Shown here one piece after another: positions 6,803 to 16,755 of a stretch of DNA of 64,000 nucleotides. The DNA lies in the NCBI RefSeq assembly GCF_000260985.4, contig NC_017857.3:2046001-2110000 (forward strand), given 5' to 3'. The position numbers were made by a program, and so were the translations under genes. Source of the stretch: Methylophaga nitratireducenticrescens. Lineage in GTDB: Bacteria > Pseudomonadota > Gammaproteobacteria > Nitrosococcales > Methylophagaceae. The notes under the pieces are model-generated. The model was not told the origin of the DNA. It saw only the letters and a list, made by a program, of their open reading frames with translations, and did no database searches. Every line of letters starts with the position of its first letter. Within the stretch, counting starts at the first letter, position 1.

Positions 6803-8503
6803 TCAATCTTTCAAAGGTTTATGCATCATCTCAGGTGTACGTTCAGCACCGAGAATGCCGACACGGATTAGAAAGTCGCCAAAATGCTCATCTTGCTCAC
6901 GTTCGGCAGCAAACTGTTCGATCATCGGTTTCAGCGTATTCAGGATGGTGGTTTCATCCACATTTTCCAGATACAGTCGATTCATTCGCTGCCCACTGAA
7001 ATCTGCTCCCAGATTGAGATTATAGCGACCTATCGCCTTGCCTGTTAACGCGATTTCACCCAGATAAGGTCTGGCACAGCCATTAGGACAGCCGGTAATT
7101 CGGATATTAATGAATTCTTCCGGCAAGCCGGCATCACTCATAATTTTTTCCAGTTTACTCAGAAATTCCGGAAGATAACGCTCTGACTCAGCCATTGCCA
7201 GGCCACAGGTAGGAAGAGCAACACAAGCCATCGAATTTAAACGTAATGCTGGACGTCGCTCTCCAATATCAAGTTGATACTGTTCGACCAGTTGCTCAAT
7301 AACCGATTTTTGCTCAGGACTGATATTGGCAATGATCAAGTTCTGGTTACACGTCATACGAAACTCACCAGTATGAATTTTGGCAATTTCACGCAGGGCC
7401 GTTCGTAATTGCAGCGTTTCATTATCCACAATCCGCCCACTGTAAAGATATAAGGTCAAGTGCCATTGACCATCTTCACCCTGAATCCAGCCAAATCGAT
7501 CTCCATTACGCAATAATTCATAAGGTCTGGCAGCTGCCATAGCTTCCCCATGATATTCGGTAAATTTTTCGTTAAACCAGTCAATACCGTGGTCATCGAT
7601 GGTGTATTTAAAACGGGCGTGACCTCTGTTATTACGATCACCATAATCACGCTGAATAGCGGCAATCGCTTCACACACTTCAACAATTTTATCCTTGGTT
7701 ACAAAACCTGCCATGGTGGCCAGGCGCGGAAAGGTTGCCGTTTCACCGTACGTCATCCCCATGCCACCACCAACAGCAACGTTAAAGCCAACTAACTCTT
7801 CATTTTCGATAATGGCAATTAACGCAATATCATTAGCCAACACGTCGCAATCATTTTCCGGAGGAATGGCGATGGCGATTTTAAATTTCCGGGGTAGATA
7901 ACGCTCTCCGTAAAATGGCTCTTCGGCTTTTTCAGGTTGATAAACGCATTGCTCACCCAGCCAGACTTCAGCATAGGCTCCAGACTGCCAGCACAAATGA
8001 TCACTGATAGCCTTTGAAATTTGATGAACTTCCGCATGTACTGACGATTGATGAGGATTGACGTTGGTCACCACATTACGGTTTACGTCGCCACAAGCTC
8101 CTTTGGTATCCAAATGCAAGGCATTGATCTGCTGCATTAGAGAACGCATATCTTGTTTCAGCACTTCATGATATTGAAATGTCTGGCGGGTGGTAATTCG
8201 TAGCGTACCATTTGAACAATCATCAGTAATCGCATCTAACCCCAGCCATTGCTGTGGTGTGACAACCCCACCAGGAATGCGTAGCCGAACCATAAAAGAA
8301 TATAACGGTTCCAGCTTTTGCCGACGACGTTCATCACGTAGATCCCGATGATCCTGCATATAAGTGCCATGGAACTTGGTCAGTTTGGTGTCATCATCCG
8401 AAATTGCACCGGTGACGTTATCATCCAATCCTTCGGAAATAGTGCCACGAAGGTAGCGACTGTCGAGTTTGAGTTGTTCAGCTTCAGGTAATTTTGTATT
8501 CAT
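6803..8503 (-). CDS. cysI: Assimilatory sulfite reductase (NADPH), hemoprotein beta subunit
   Basis: CysI reduces sulfite to sulfide with six electrons at a siroheme coupled to a [4Fe-4S] cluster. The 566 residues match E. coli CysI (570) in length. The four cluster cysteines appear as CVALPTC (about 425-431) and CPNGC (about 470-474), and the siroheme-binding arginine-rich segments (RITTRQTFQYHEV, ACGDVNRNVV) are in place. It follows cysJ with the overlapping TAATG, so the two subunits are translationally coupled. No cysH or siroheme gene is in the window. The stop codon lies only about 5 bp from the repeat element with the insertion sequence, which is on the same strand and may receive read-through. 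Confidence 0.96.
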   Translation of the reverse strand: MNTKLPEAEQLKLDSRYLRGTISEGLDDNVTGAISDDDTKLTKFHGTYMQDHRDLRDERRRQKLEPLYSFMVRLRIPGGVVTPQQWLGLDAITDDCSNGTLRITTRQTFQYHEVLKQDMRSLMQQINALHLDTKGACGDVNRNVVTNVNPHQSSVHAEVHQISKAISDHLCWQSGAYAEVWLGEQCVYQPEKAEEPFYGERYLPRKFKIAIAIPPENDCDVLANDIALIAIIENEELVGFNVAVGGGMGMTYGETATFPRLATMAGFVTKDKIVEVCEAIAAIQRDYGDRNNRGHARFKYTIDDHGIDWFNEKFTEYHGEAMAAARPYELLRNGDRFGWIQGEDGQWHLTLYLYSGRIVDNETLQLRTALREIAKIHTGEFRMTCNQNLIIANISPEQKSVIEQLVEQYQLDIGERRPALRLNSMACVALPTCGLAMAESERYLPEFLSKLEKIMSDAGLPEEFINIRITGCPNGCARPYLGEIALTGKAIGRYNLNLGADFSGQRMNRLYLENVDETTILNTLKPMIEQFAAEREQDEHFGDFLIRVGILGAERTPEMMHKPLKD

Positions 8504-10302
8504 TAGTACACATCACGTTGGTAACGTTTATCACGAGTCAGTTGACGCAGATATTCAGTAGCGTCTTCACGGTTTTTATTGCCCTGTTGACTGATAATAT
8601 CAATCAAGGCTTCATTGACATCCGGTGCCATATTATCGGCGTCACCACAGACATAGATATGCGCACCGTCCTGCAACCAGTTCCAAATCTCAATGGATTT
8701 TTCACGAATGCGGTGTTGTACGTATATTTTCTCGGTCTGGTCGCGGGAAAAAGCGACGTCCAGGTGAGTTAACAAACCGGATTTACGCCAGGACAGCCAT
8801 TCGGTCTGATAGAGAAAATCAGTCAGGAAATGCTGATCGCCAAAGAACAGCCAGTTAGGGCCACGAGCCCCTCGTTCTTCCCGTTCCTGCATAAAACTTC
8901 TAAATGGTGCTACACCGGTACCAGGTCCAATCATAATAATTGGTGCATCATCGTCTGCAGGCAATTTAAAGTTTTTATTTGCATCAATATAAACTGGAAG
9001 CATCGCATCTTCAGCTAAACGATCGGCCAACCAGGTTGAGGCTACCCCGCCTCGCTCACGGTTATGGGCGTTATAACGAACCGTTGCCACGGTAATATGG
9101 ACTTCTTCATCTACCGCTGCCTGACTTGACGCAATGGAATATAATCTTGGCGGAAGTTTACGTAGCAATTTGGTAAAGCCGTTAGCATCGATTTCTGATA
9201 ATGGGTAGTTTTGTACCAAATCCAGAACATCACGGCCACGGATCCAATCCGTCACAGCAGCTTTACTTTCCATCAGTTTATTGAGTTCATCAGACTGGGC
9301 CAACTCAGCCCATTTCTCGACAAGTGGGCGAGTTAATACGGTAATTTCCCGATGATGCAACAGGGCGTTCGTAAACGTTTCTGTTTGCTCATCAATTTCA
9401 ACCGGACTATCCGCATCGAATCCCAGCTCATCAATCAGCATTGACACCAGATTGGGATCATTTTGTGGATAAACCCCTAAGGCATCACCCGGCTGGTATT
9501 GCAGTCCAGATCCTTCCAATGAAATTTCAATATGACGCACTTCCTTGCTGGAGCCACGGCCGCTAAGAAGTTGATTTTCAAGTAACGGTGCCGGAAATGG
9601 GTGTTTACGGTCATATTGTAAAGTCGAGACAGACGGGCTCATTCCAACAGAGGCAGAAGGCGGGGCAGCATTTGCCTGCATAGCGCTGGTTAGCGATGTG
9701 ACAAAGTCTGCGATCCATTTCTCTGCTAAATCATCATAATCTACATCACAATCGACTCGTGGAATAATAGCCGTTGCTCCAAGTTTTTGTAAACGTTCGT
9801 CAAAGTCTTTTCCAGTCTGACAGAAATATTCATAACTGGAGTCTCCCAATGAAAGTACGCTGTATTTCAAGCCTTTTAAACCGGGTGCCTTACGACTATT
9901 GAGAAACTCATACATATCCATAGCATTATCAGGTGGCTCTCCCTCACCATGCGTAGAGGTTAATATGGCAAGATAATGTTCATTCTTCAGTTCCCTTGGC
10001 TTATACTCCGCCAGATCCCATACCGTGGCGTCGATACCATTACTATTTGCTTTTTCTGCAAGTTGTCCGGCGACTGCCTCAGTATTACCTGTTTGCGATC
10101 CGTAAAGGATTGTGAGCTTAATCGTTTGTTCGGACAATGATTGTGTGATTTCCGCAACAGCTGTTTTATTCTGGGCAGCACGATAGCCTGACAAATAACC
10201 GGAAAGCCAGTCCACCTGCCAACCTTCCATTCCTTGAAGAAGGTTATTCAGTTGCTGTAATTGTTCATCAGTTAATGGCGCGTTTGGCAACCTGATATTC
10301 AT
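8503..10302 (-). CDS. cysJ: Sulfite reductase (NADPH), flavoprotein alpha subunit
   Basis: CysJ passes electrons from NADPH through FAD and FMN to CysI. Domains run in the usual order across 599 residues: a short N-terminal helical part, a flavodoxin-like FMN domain (LYGSQTGNTEA about residue 68, STHGEGEPPDN about 115), a linker, the FAD-binding domain (RLYSIASS about 385) and the NADPH domain (MIGPGTGVAPFRSF about 455, YVCGDA about 550, ending in RYQRDVY). This is the length of E. coli CysJ (599). It is the first gene of cysJI. In the AT-rich upstream region, ATATAGCA occurs twice in direct orientation (10394-10401, 10409-10416). That could be part of an activator site, but I cannot assign it to CysB. 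Confidence 0.96.
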   Translation of the reverse strand: MNIRLPNAPLTDEQLQQLNNLLQGMEGWQVDWLSGYLSGYRAAQNKTAVAEITQSLSEQTIKLTILYGSQTGNTEAVAGQLAEKANSNGIDATVWDLAEYKPRELKNEHYLAILTSTHGEGEPPDNAMDMYEFLNSRKAPGLKGLKYSVLSLGDSSYEYFCQTGKDFDERLQKLGATAIIPRVDCDVDYDDLAEKWIADFVTSLTSAMQANAAPPSASVGMSPSVSTLQYDRKHPFPAPLLENQLLSGRGSSKEVRHIEISLEGSGLQYQPGDALGVYPQNDPNLVSMLIDELGFDADSPVEIDEQTETFTNALLHHREITVLTRPLVEKWAELAQSDELNKLMESKAAVTDWIRGRDVLDLVQNYPLSEIDANGFTKLLRKLPPRLYSIASSQAAVDEEVHITVATVRYNAHNRERGGVASTWLADRLAEDAMLPVYIDANKNFKLPADDDAPIIMIGPGTGVAPFRSFMQEREERGARGPNWLFFGDQHFLTDFLYQTEWLSWRKSGLLTHLDVAFSRDQTEKIYVQHRIREKSIEIWNWLQDGAHIYVCGDADNMAPDVNEALIDIISQQGNKNREDATEYLRQLTRDKRYQRDVY

Positions 10303-10576
10303 ATTAGGGGGTTATCTCTTAAATTATTAACTGGAAAGACGGCATAAAATAACAAAAAAAACATATAAATAGAAACTATATATTTGTATTTTCATATAGC
10401 AAAAACAAATATAGCAACTGATTTCAAGCTCAGTTTAACGAAAAGTGGCTCAATGATAGTTTGTCCGGATTGAAAACAGATATATGCGTAAGTTATTCTG
10501 AATCAGAAAAAATTAACTGTGAACAACACCTTTTTATCTTCAGAGCAATAAACCCGGATGATTCTATAAATAACAC
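10303..10576. other. AT-rich intergenic region upstream of cysJ
   Basis: These 274 bp hold the 5' region of cysJ and the 3' flank of the upstream regulator gene, both on the minus strand. It is notably AT-rich, with the 8-bp direct repeat ATATAGCA at 10394 and 10409. No clear terminator or RNA structure is seen. Confidence 0.4.
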
Positions 10577-12721
10577 TTAATCGCCTTTATACTGGATAAG
10601 ATCAGTGTCGGCGTAAATGTACAAAGATTGTAGATCAACGTTAGTCATTAACTGGCTGGATGCCGTGCCGACAGTATATTCAATATTCAAATGAGGACTG
10701 ACGGTAACATTATAATTTTTTACGGCTTTTGCCAGTATATCGAGATTATTATCACGAGGTTCGCAAAGAGTTAATATCACAAACTCGTTATCTACCAGTC
10801 TAGCGACTAACTCTGAATCGGTAAAAGTTTCTTTTAACAACTGAGAAAAATTAACCAACGCATCATCCCCTGCAGAAATGCCGTGCTTATGGATGATCTC
10901 CTTATAGTTAATCAAATCAAAGTAAAGCATAGTGATACCGATTTGTTGTGACACACAAATATTGATAAGTTTTGGTGCCCTACGCTCAAAAGCTTCACGG
11001 TTCAATAATCCAGTCAGCCTATCTTCATCAAGCAAGGGATTATAGTTAATTTCTTCTTCTGCCATTTCTGTCAGCTGTTTCAATAAGACCTTATCTTTCT
11101 CGGTAAAGGCTCTCGGTGTTGAGTGTTTCAAACATAAGACACCCAACTTCTCGCCTGACTTTGTACGAATTGTGTAGCCGGCATAAAAGCGTACATACGG
11201 TGCTGATGTCACCATAATGTTCTGCGCATAGTGTTTATCAACTAACGTATCGGAAATAACAAAAACATCTTCCAGCGCAATGGTTTGGTTACAAAACGCA
11301 ATTGAACGCTCTGCTTGTCGTTGATTGATCCCTTGTGAAGATTTTATCCATTGTCGATTTTCATCAATCAGCGAAATCAGACTGATGTCCACATTAAATA
11401 AGTGCATAGCAAGCTTGGTCAATCTGTCATATCGATACTCCGGCTCACAATCCCGAAGCCCCACGCTATGCAGATGTTTGAGTCTTTGCAAATCAATATG
11501 TTCAGAAGCATTTTTTGACCATTCAATAAAAACTTCCGGAAGCATAGGGCGACCAATATAATAGCCTTGAGCTTGATCACAGCCCATTTTCCGTAATAAC
11601 TCCAGCGCAGTATTATCTTCAATACCTTCTGCAGCCACCTGCATATTCAGACTGTGGGCAAGCTCAATAATAGCCTTGATAACCAGTCTTGATTCGCGTG
11701 AATCCGCAGAAGTCATAACAAAGGTTTTATCCACTTTGACTTCTGAAAAAGGCATACGAACCAAAGCCAACATCGACGAAAAACCGGTGCCAAAATCATC
11801 TATGGATAAGCGAAAGCCTCGAAGACGTAGCTGGGTCAGAATATCCAGAGACATCACTGGATCGTCCATCGCAGCCGTTTCAGTTAACTCCAGAATTAAT
11901 TGTTCGGGTCTGATATGGTGGGTATCACAGAGTGCCTCAATTTGCTTAAACAACTTGAGATTCTTCAGTGAAGCAGCAGAAATATTCACTGAAAGTAATA
12001 AATCACGATTTTGATTACTTACCGCATAATCAACTGCTTGCAGTTGATTTAGAAAAGGCAAAGCCTGTTCAAAAACCTGCAAGGTTAATCTGTCAATAAG
12101 TCCATTCTGCTCGGCTAAAGGAATAAATTTTTCCGGGGAAATAAAGCCCTTTTCTGCGTGCTGCCAGCGTGCAAGCGCTTCAAGGCCAGTTAGCGTGCCA
12201 CTGATACAGGACACTTTTGGTTGATATACCAGATAAAGTTCACCTGCGTTAATCGCTTGTTCCAGCTCATTGACGGTAAGGGTATTAGCCTCGTTTTCGG
12301 CACGCAACTGTTGACCAAATTTGTTATCAGCTGTATCAGCTGTGTTGATGGATTCAGCGTTGATCAAATCCCGGAAAGCTTTGGGATTAAAAGGCTTGGG
12401 AAGGATCCCCAGAACATTAAGACCATGTGCACCAGCCGAACGTGCTGCAGCATGTAATAGCTGCTGCCCGGCACCACTGGTGATAATTAACTGGGCATCG
12501 ATTTGCATACGGCCCAGTTCCCCAAGCACTTCTACACCATCCATATCCGGCATAATCAAATCAATAATCAGATATTGTGGTTTCCAGTCACTGATGATCT
12601 CCAGAAAACTTTGAAAGTCGGAGGTTATTTTGGCTGACAGACCGATAAATTCAGCGACATTGGCAATTGCTCTTGCAGTGAGATTGTTGTCATCCAGAAT
12701 GAGTACTTTTAATTCGGTCAT
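10577..12721 (-). CDS. Response regulator with REC, EAL, GAF and degenerate GGDEF domains
   Basis: This is a 714-residue cytoplasmic signalling protein. A receiver domain (1-125; phospho-acceptor Asp in LIIDLIMPDMDG) is followed by an EAL domain (about 150-400) with the catalytic signatures LEALARW, LELTETA and IDDFGTGFSS, so cyclic-di-GMP phosphodiesterase activity is likely. Then come a GAF-type domain (about 430-560) and a C-terminal GGDEF domain (about 575-714). In the latter the signature is VDNEF instead of GGDEF, so cyclase activity is probably lost. A GAF and a degenerate cyclase after the EAL domain is not the usual order. It lies 57 bp downstream of the hybrid kinase on the same strand, its likely phosphodonor (inference). 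Confidence 0.9.
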   Translation of the reverse strand: MTELKVLILDDNNLTARAIANVAEFIGLSAKITSDFQSFLEIISDWKPQYLIIDLIMPDMDGVEVLGELGRMQIDAQLIITSGAGQQLLHAAARSAGAHGLNVLGILPKPFNPKAFRDLINAESINTADTADNKFGQQLRAENEANTLTVNELEQAINAGELYLVYQPKVSCISGTLTGLEALARWQHAEKGFISPEKFIPLAEQNGLIDRLTLQVFEQALPFLNQLQAVDYAVSNQNRDLLLSVNISAASLKNLKLFKQIEALCDTHHIRPEQLILELTETAAMDDPVMSLDILTQLRLRGFRLSIDDFGTGFSSMLALVRMPFSEVKVDKTFVMTSADSRESRLVIKAIIELAHSLNMQVAAEGIEDNTALELLRKMGCDQAQGYYIGRPMLPEVFIEWSKNASEHIDLQRLKHLHSVGLRDCEPEYRYDRLTKLAMHLFNVDISLISLIDENRQWIKSSQGINQRQAERSIAFCNQTIALEDVFVISDTLVDKHYAQNIMVTSAPYVRFYAGYTIRTKSGEKLGVLCLKHSTPRAFTEKDKVLLKQLTEMAEEEINYNPLLDEDRLTGLLNREAFERRAPKLINICVSQQIGITMLYFDLINYKEIIHKHGISAGDDALVNFSQLLKETFTDSELVARLVDNEFVILTLCEPRDNNLDILAKAVKNYNVTVSPHLNIEYTVGTASSQLMTNVDLQSLYIYADTDLIQYKGD

Positions 12722-12778
12722 CGCCCCAGACTAATCTTGGTTATTCAATAAAAATAAACTCTGTAGACACTTTGTCAT

Positions 12779-15700
12779 TTATGACTCATTCTGCAAAGAC
12801 TTTCGGATTTTCGTGGTGAGTTCATCTCGACTATATGGCTTGCTCAGTAACATTACCCCAGGGTCCAACCGACCATGATGGACGATAGAGTTTTCGGTAT
12901 ATCCTGAAGTGAACAAAACTTTTAATTGTGATCGGATTCGCTGTGCCTTATCAGACAGCTCTCTTCCACTCATGCCACCTGGCATCACCACATCGGTGAA
13001 TAATAAGTCAATATCTGCATCACTTTGAATGACTTCCATTGCTTCACGTCCATTTGATGCACTTATTACTTTATATCCCATAAACTCCAATTGCGAAATA
13101 ACATAATTGCGAACCAATTCATCGTCTTCAACAACAAGTATGGTTTCATTGCCGATCTGCGGTTGAATATGCAGTACAGAAGCATTTTCTGCCGCCGCAA
13201 CCTCCTCCGGTGATCGGGGTAAATACAGTCTAATGGTGGTTCCCTGCCCGACTTCCGAATAAACATTTATATGACCATAACTCTGTCGGGCAAATCCATA
13301 GACCATCGCCAAACCAAGACCGGTCCCTTTATCTTTGCTTTTCGTGGTGTAGAAAGGTTCAAACACTTTATCCAGGTTTTCTGGAGCAATACCCACCCCA
13401 GTATCAGACACACAAATAATGACATAATCACCCGGGGTAACATCATGTTGTGAACCATAGTCTTCGGAGAGTGAAACATTGAGTGTTTCAATTAATAATC
13501 TTCCCCCTGATGGCATCGCATCACGCGCATTAATGGCGAGATTTAACATGGCATTTTCCAGTTGTCCTGGATCTACTTGAGCCAGCCAAAGATCTGGCTG
13601 TAAGACCAGTTCCAATTGAATAGATTCACCCAGTGATCGTTTCAGCAATGCATTAAAGTTATTCAGTAAGGCATTGATATCAAGATGCTTTGGCTCCAAT
13701 GGCTGACGTTTGGCAAATGCCAATAAGCTGCGAATTAATTCTGCTCCACGGTCTGCTGCCACCTGGATCATTTCGGACAGGTTACGTAATTTTGAATCGC
13801 TGGGGAGTGACTCAGTAATAATTTCGGCATTGCCGACAATCACCGTCAACAAGTTATTAAAGTCGTGTGCAACACCACCAGTTAGCTGTCCAACGGCTTC
13901 CAGACGTTGAGATTGGCGTAACTTCTCTTCAATTTCAAGTCGTTCCGAAATATCAGTAATACTGCCAATCATACGAATAGCTTCGTTATCACTATTGTAA
14001 ATCACATAACCGCGATCAATAACGTCAGCGTAACTGCCATCCTGTCGTTCAAATTTATAATTTTCCGACCAACTCTGCTGATACGTTTTAAATACTTGGT
14101 CAAGATTATTGACTACTCTGTTTCTTTCATCGGGATGAATGTGTTTTTTCCAGTCTGAAAAGGTAAACTCTGAACTATATGAGTTGAGACCTAACAATGT
14201 TGCGAAGCTATCGCTCCACCAAAGTTTGTCGTTCACGAGATCCCAGTCCCAAATCACATCATTGGTGGCTTTGGACAGTAATTGAAACCGATATTCGCTC
14301 TCTTGAATACGGACATTTGCTTCTTTTTGGGGCGTAATGTCAGTGATGTATCCCTCCAGGGCAATAATGGTCCCATCTTTGTCTCTCACAGCACTTCCCT
14401 GCTCCCAGAACCAGCGGATTTCCCCATTTTTATGAACCGTTCGATATTCAATCTGAAAGGCTTGATTTTGCTTCAATGCTTCAGCCACTTTTGTCGCTGG
14501 AATATGGCGATCATCGGGAAGGATCAGGCTTGCAAAAGTAATTACTTTATTTTCGATAACTTCATCTGCTTCATACCCGGTCAGTTTTTTAAAGGCTTCA
14601 CTGACATACAACATAGTCCAGTTTTCATCATATAAACAGCGGTAAGCGACTCCTGGTAAATTTCGAAGTAATTGCATCAACGATCTTTCTACTTCAAAAC
14701 GCTGGGCCTCGGCAAGCTTGGTATTGGTAATATTTTCAGTGATGGCAATAAGATGTAGCGGATTGCCATTATCATCACGTTGCAAGGTGACACTTAATCG
14801 TGCCCAGACCGTTTCTCCGGTCTTGCTGATATAGCGTTTTTCCAGAATACGGCTATCAATGATACCTAGTAGAATATCGCTGATTTCCTGCTGGTTCTGT
14901 TCTTTATCATCGGGATGGGTAAGCTGATGAAAATCCAGTTGAGTCAGTTCTTCAGCAGAATATCCCAGCATTTCACAATAAGCTTGATTGCATTCCAGGA
15001 AACGACCGTCTGTTGTGGCTATGGCCACACCGGTAGCCGCATCCTGAAATGCCTCACGAAAGCGGCTTTCACTCCGATGAATACGTTCTTCATTGCGGTG
15101 CTTGGAAATGGCAATAGAAATAATTTTTGTAATACGTTCGATGGTATCAAGCTGCTCAGGTTCTGGTTTTTTTACCGTCTTGTGATAAACGGAAAAAGTC
15201 GCGATAACGTTTTGTTTTTCATCAAATATTGGGTGAGACCAGCAAGCACGTAAATCAGATGCCAATGCAATTTCACGATACTTTTCCCATAATCGGTCAT
15301 GTTCAATATCCGAAACAATGATTGGTTTTTTAAGAAAAGCTGCTGTACCACAGGAGCCTGCTGCCGGACCTATCACTTCGCCATGAATAGCGTCGTTATA
15401 ACTGCTCGGCAGATTCGGTGCCGCACCGTGAAGCATGTGTTTACCTTCATCATCAAGCAATAAAACCGAAGCGGTGGTATTCGGTATTATTGCTTCGATG
15501 CCCAGCACAATTCTTTCCATTATTCGCGGCAATTCCAAAGATGACGCAACCGCTTCTATCATGCTGGATTCGAGCTGTTGAATCATTTCAAGGCGTTTTC
15601 GTTCAGTAATATCGATGATCATGCCCAAACGTCGAATTTCCTCTCCATTGGCACTGAAAACTGATTTACCGCATTCTAGTAACCAGCGAATTGAAGCATC

Positions 15701-16687
15701 ATTTTTACGAATAACTCGGTATTCTGCTTCTATTATGCCGCTATTACTTGGTTTTGCTCGGATTGACTCTAGATTTGTTTTATCTTCTGGCAAAATAAAT
15801 TGAAGAACCCCCTCAATTGTTCCATCAAACTCTTCCAGTTTCAATCCAAATAATTCGGCAGTTTGCTCAGTCCAGAGCACCTTGTTGTTTAACAAATCAA
15901 TTTCCCAACTGCCCATATGTCCGATCCGCTGTGTTTCATCCATTAAACGTAACAGGTGATCGGTATGACCTATATGTTGACGAATATCTGTCAAATCCAG
16001 CACTGTGCCAAATAATTCATTTTTATCCGGCTGCCAGGTGGCGCGTTGTAGAATAAACCTTAATTCATTATCAGCCGTTAATATCCGGTGACACACATCA
16101 AGACTGTCCTGCTTTTCAATCGCATTATTGAACGCCCGTGTAACGTCAGCTTTATCATCTGGATGTACCAACTGTAAGTGATTTTCCAGTGTCGGAGAAA
16201 ACTCTTCTGATGATTTTGCGAAGATTTCAAACGCCTGTTTTCCCCACCACAAATGTGACGTTTCAGGGGTATAGACCCAGTGACCTATTAGTGTTGGAGA
16301 AGCCCCAAGGCCAGTAGCCATCCATTGCTGTGCCGGACCTGGGAGAATTTCGCTGGATAAGATAACCAACAATTTGTTGTCATCATCATCAAGAACTAAA
16401 GTTGCCGGATAGCGCTGAGCCTCGCTTCTGCCAATAAGGGTTAAAGGAGATTGAAATGGGGATCTTGGATTGAATGTATTTTTGTCCAGTTCTTCGGCAA
16501 AAAATGCTTCAAATGGCAAGCCAATGATATCGTTTTCGTCAGAAGCTTTAATTAAGCGCAAGGCCTCAGAGTTTGCTGTTAACAGTAAATTCTCGCGAAA
16601 GATAAAAACAGCTTGATTGTGCTGGTTCATTAGCACGGTTAACAGATAATCATGAGCCCCAGAGTTATTACTCAATTTGTCACCCAC
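12779..16687 (-). CDS. Large soluble hybrid sensor histidine kinase (multi-PAS, GAF, HisKA, HATPase, REC)
   Basis: This 1302-residue protein has no obvious membrane helix. By eye it has three N-terminal PAS-like domains (about 10-120, 130-235, 245-365), a GAF domain (about 375-525), three further PAS/PAC domains (about 540-655, 665-790, 795-920), a HisKA dimerisation domain with the phospho-histidine in GGVAHDFNNLL (about 945), and an ATPase with NLAINARDAM, DTGVGI and GTGLGLAMV. A C-terminal receiver has its Asp in LLFTDVVMPGG (about 1230). Repeated WxWD/ITDITERK-type ends mark each PAS. Such kinases usually sense redox state, gases or small ligands in the cytoplasm. The ligand cannot be told from sequence. 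The neighbouring EAL/GGDEF regulator and chemoreceptor suggest control of motility or attachment. Confidence 0.92.
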   Translation of the reverse strand: MGDKLSNNSGAHDYLLTVLMNQHNQAVFIFRENLLLTANSEALRLIKASDENDIIGLPFEAFFAEELDKNTFNPRSPFQSPLTLIGRSEAQRYPATLVLDDDDNKLLVILSSEILPGPAQQWMATGLGASPTLIGHWVYTPETSHLWWGKQAFEIFAKSSEEFSPTLENHLQLVHPDDKADVTRAFNNAIEKQDSLDVCHRILTADNELRFILQRATWQPDKNELFGTVLDLTDIRQHIGHTDHLLRLMDETQRIGHMGSWEIDLLNNKVLWTEQTAELFGLKLEEFDGTIEGVLQFILPEDKTNLESIRAKPSNSGIIEAEYRVIRKNDASIRWLLECGKSVFSANGEEIRRLGMIIDITERKRLEMIQQLESSMIEAVASSLELPRIMERIVLGIEAIIPNTTASVLLLDDEGKHMLHGAAPNLPSSYNDAIHGEVIGPAAGSCGTAAFLKKPIIVSDIEHDRLWEKYREIALASDLRACWSHPIFDEKQNVIATFSVYHKTVKKPEPEQLDTIERITKIISIAISKHRNEERIHRSESRFREAFQDAATGVAIATTDGRFLECNQAYCEMLGYSAEELTQLDFHQLTHPDDKEQNQQEISDILLGIIDSRILEKRYISKTGETVWARLSVTLQRDDNGNPLHLIAITENITNTKLAEAQRFEVERSLMQLLRNLPGVAYRCLYDENWTMLYVSEAFKKLTGYEADEVIENKVITFASLILPDDRHIPATKVAEALKQNQAFQIEYRTVHKNGEIRWFWEQGSAVRDKDGTIIALEGYITDITPQKEANVRIQESEYRFQLLSKATNDVIWDWDLVNDKLWWSDSFATLLGLNSYSSEFTFSDWKKHIHPDERNRVVNNLDQVFKTYQQSWSENYKFERQDGSYADVIDRGYVIYNSDNEAIRMIGSITDISERLEIEEKLRQSQRLEAVGQLTGGVAHDFNNLLTVIVGNAEIITESLPSDSKLRNLSEMIQVAADRGAELIRSLLAFAKRQPLEPKHLDINALLNNFNALLKRSLGESIQLELVLQPDLWLAQVDPGQLENAMLNLAINARDAMPSGGRLLIETLNVSLSEDYGSQHDVTPGDYVIICVSDTGVGIAPENLDKVFEPFYTTKSKDKGTGLGLAMVYGFARQSYGHINVYSEVGQGTTIRLYLPRSPEEVAAAENASVLHIQPQIGNETILVVEDDELVRNYVISQLEFMGYKVISASNGREAMEVIQSDADIDLLFTDVVMPGGMSGRELSDKAQRIRSQLKVLFTSGYTENSIVHHGRLDPGVMLLSKPYSRDELTTKIRKSLQNES

Positions 16688-16699
16688 TTCTAATATTTA

Positions 16700-16738
16700 A
16701 GGCCAACTCTGTTTATCAAGATATACCAGAGTTGGCCT
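16700..16738 (-). terminator. terminator-like hairpin after the chemoreceptor gene
   Basis: A perfect 12-bp inverted repeat (AGGCCAACTCTG at 16700-16711, CAGAGTTGGCCT at 16727-16738) with a 15-nt loop fills most of the gap between the chemoreceptor stop and the kinase start. The following T content is modest, so it may only partly separate the two genes. Confidence 0.6.
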
Positions 16739-16755
16739 GACCGGCTAGTGAAATA

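Noticed and set aside
10394-10416. Direct repeat ATATAGCA upstream of cysJ as a CysB operator
   Set aside because: CysB sites are poorly defined and the region is very AT-rich, so the repeat alone does not support an operator call.
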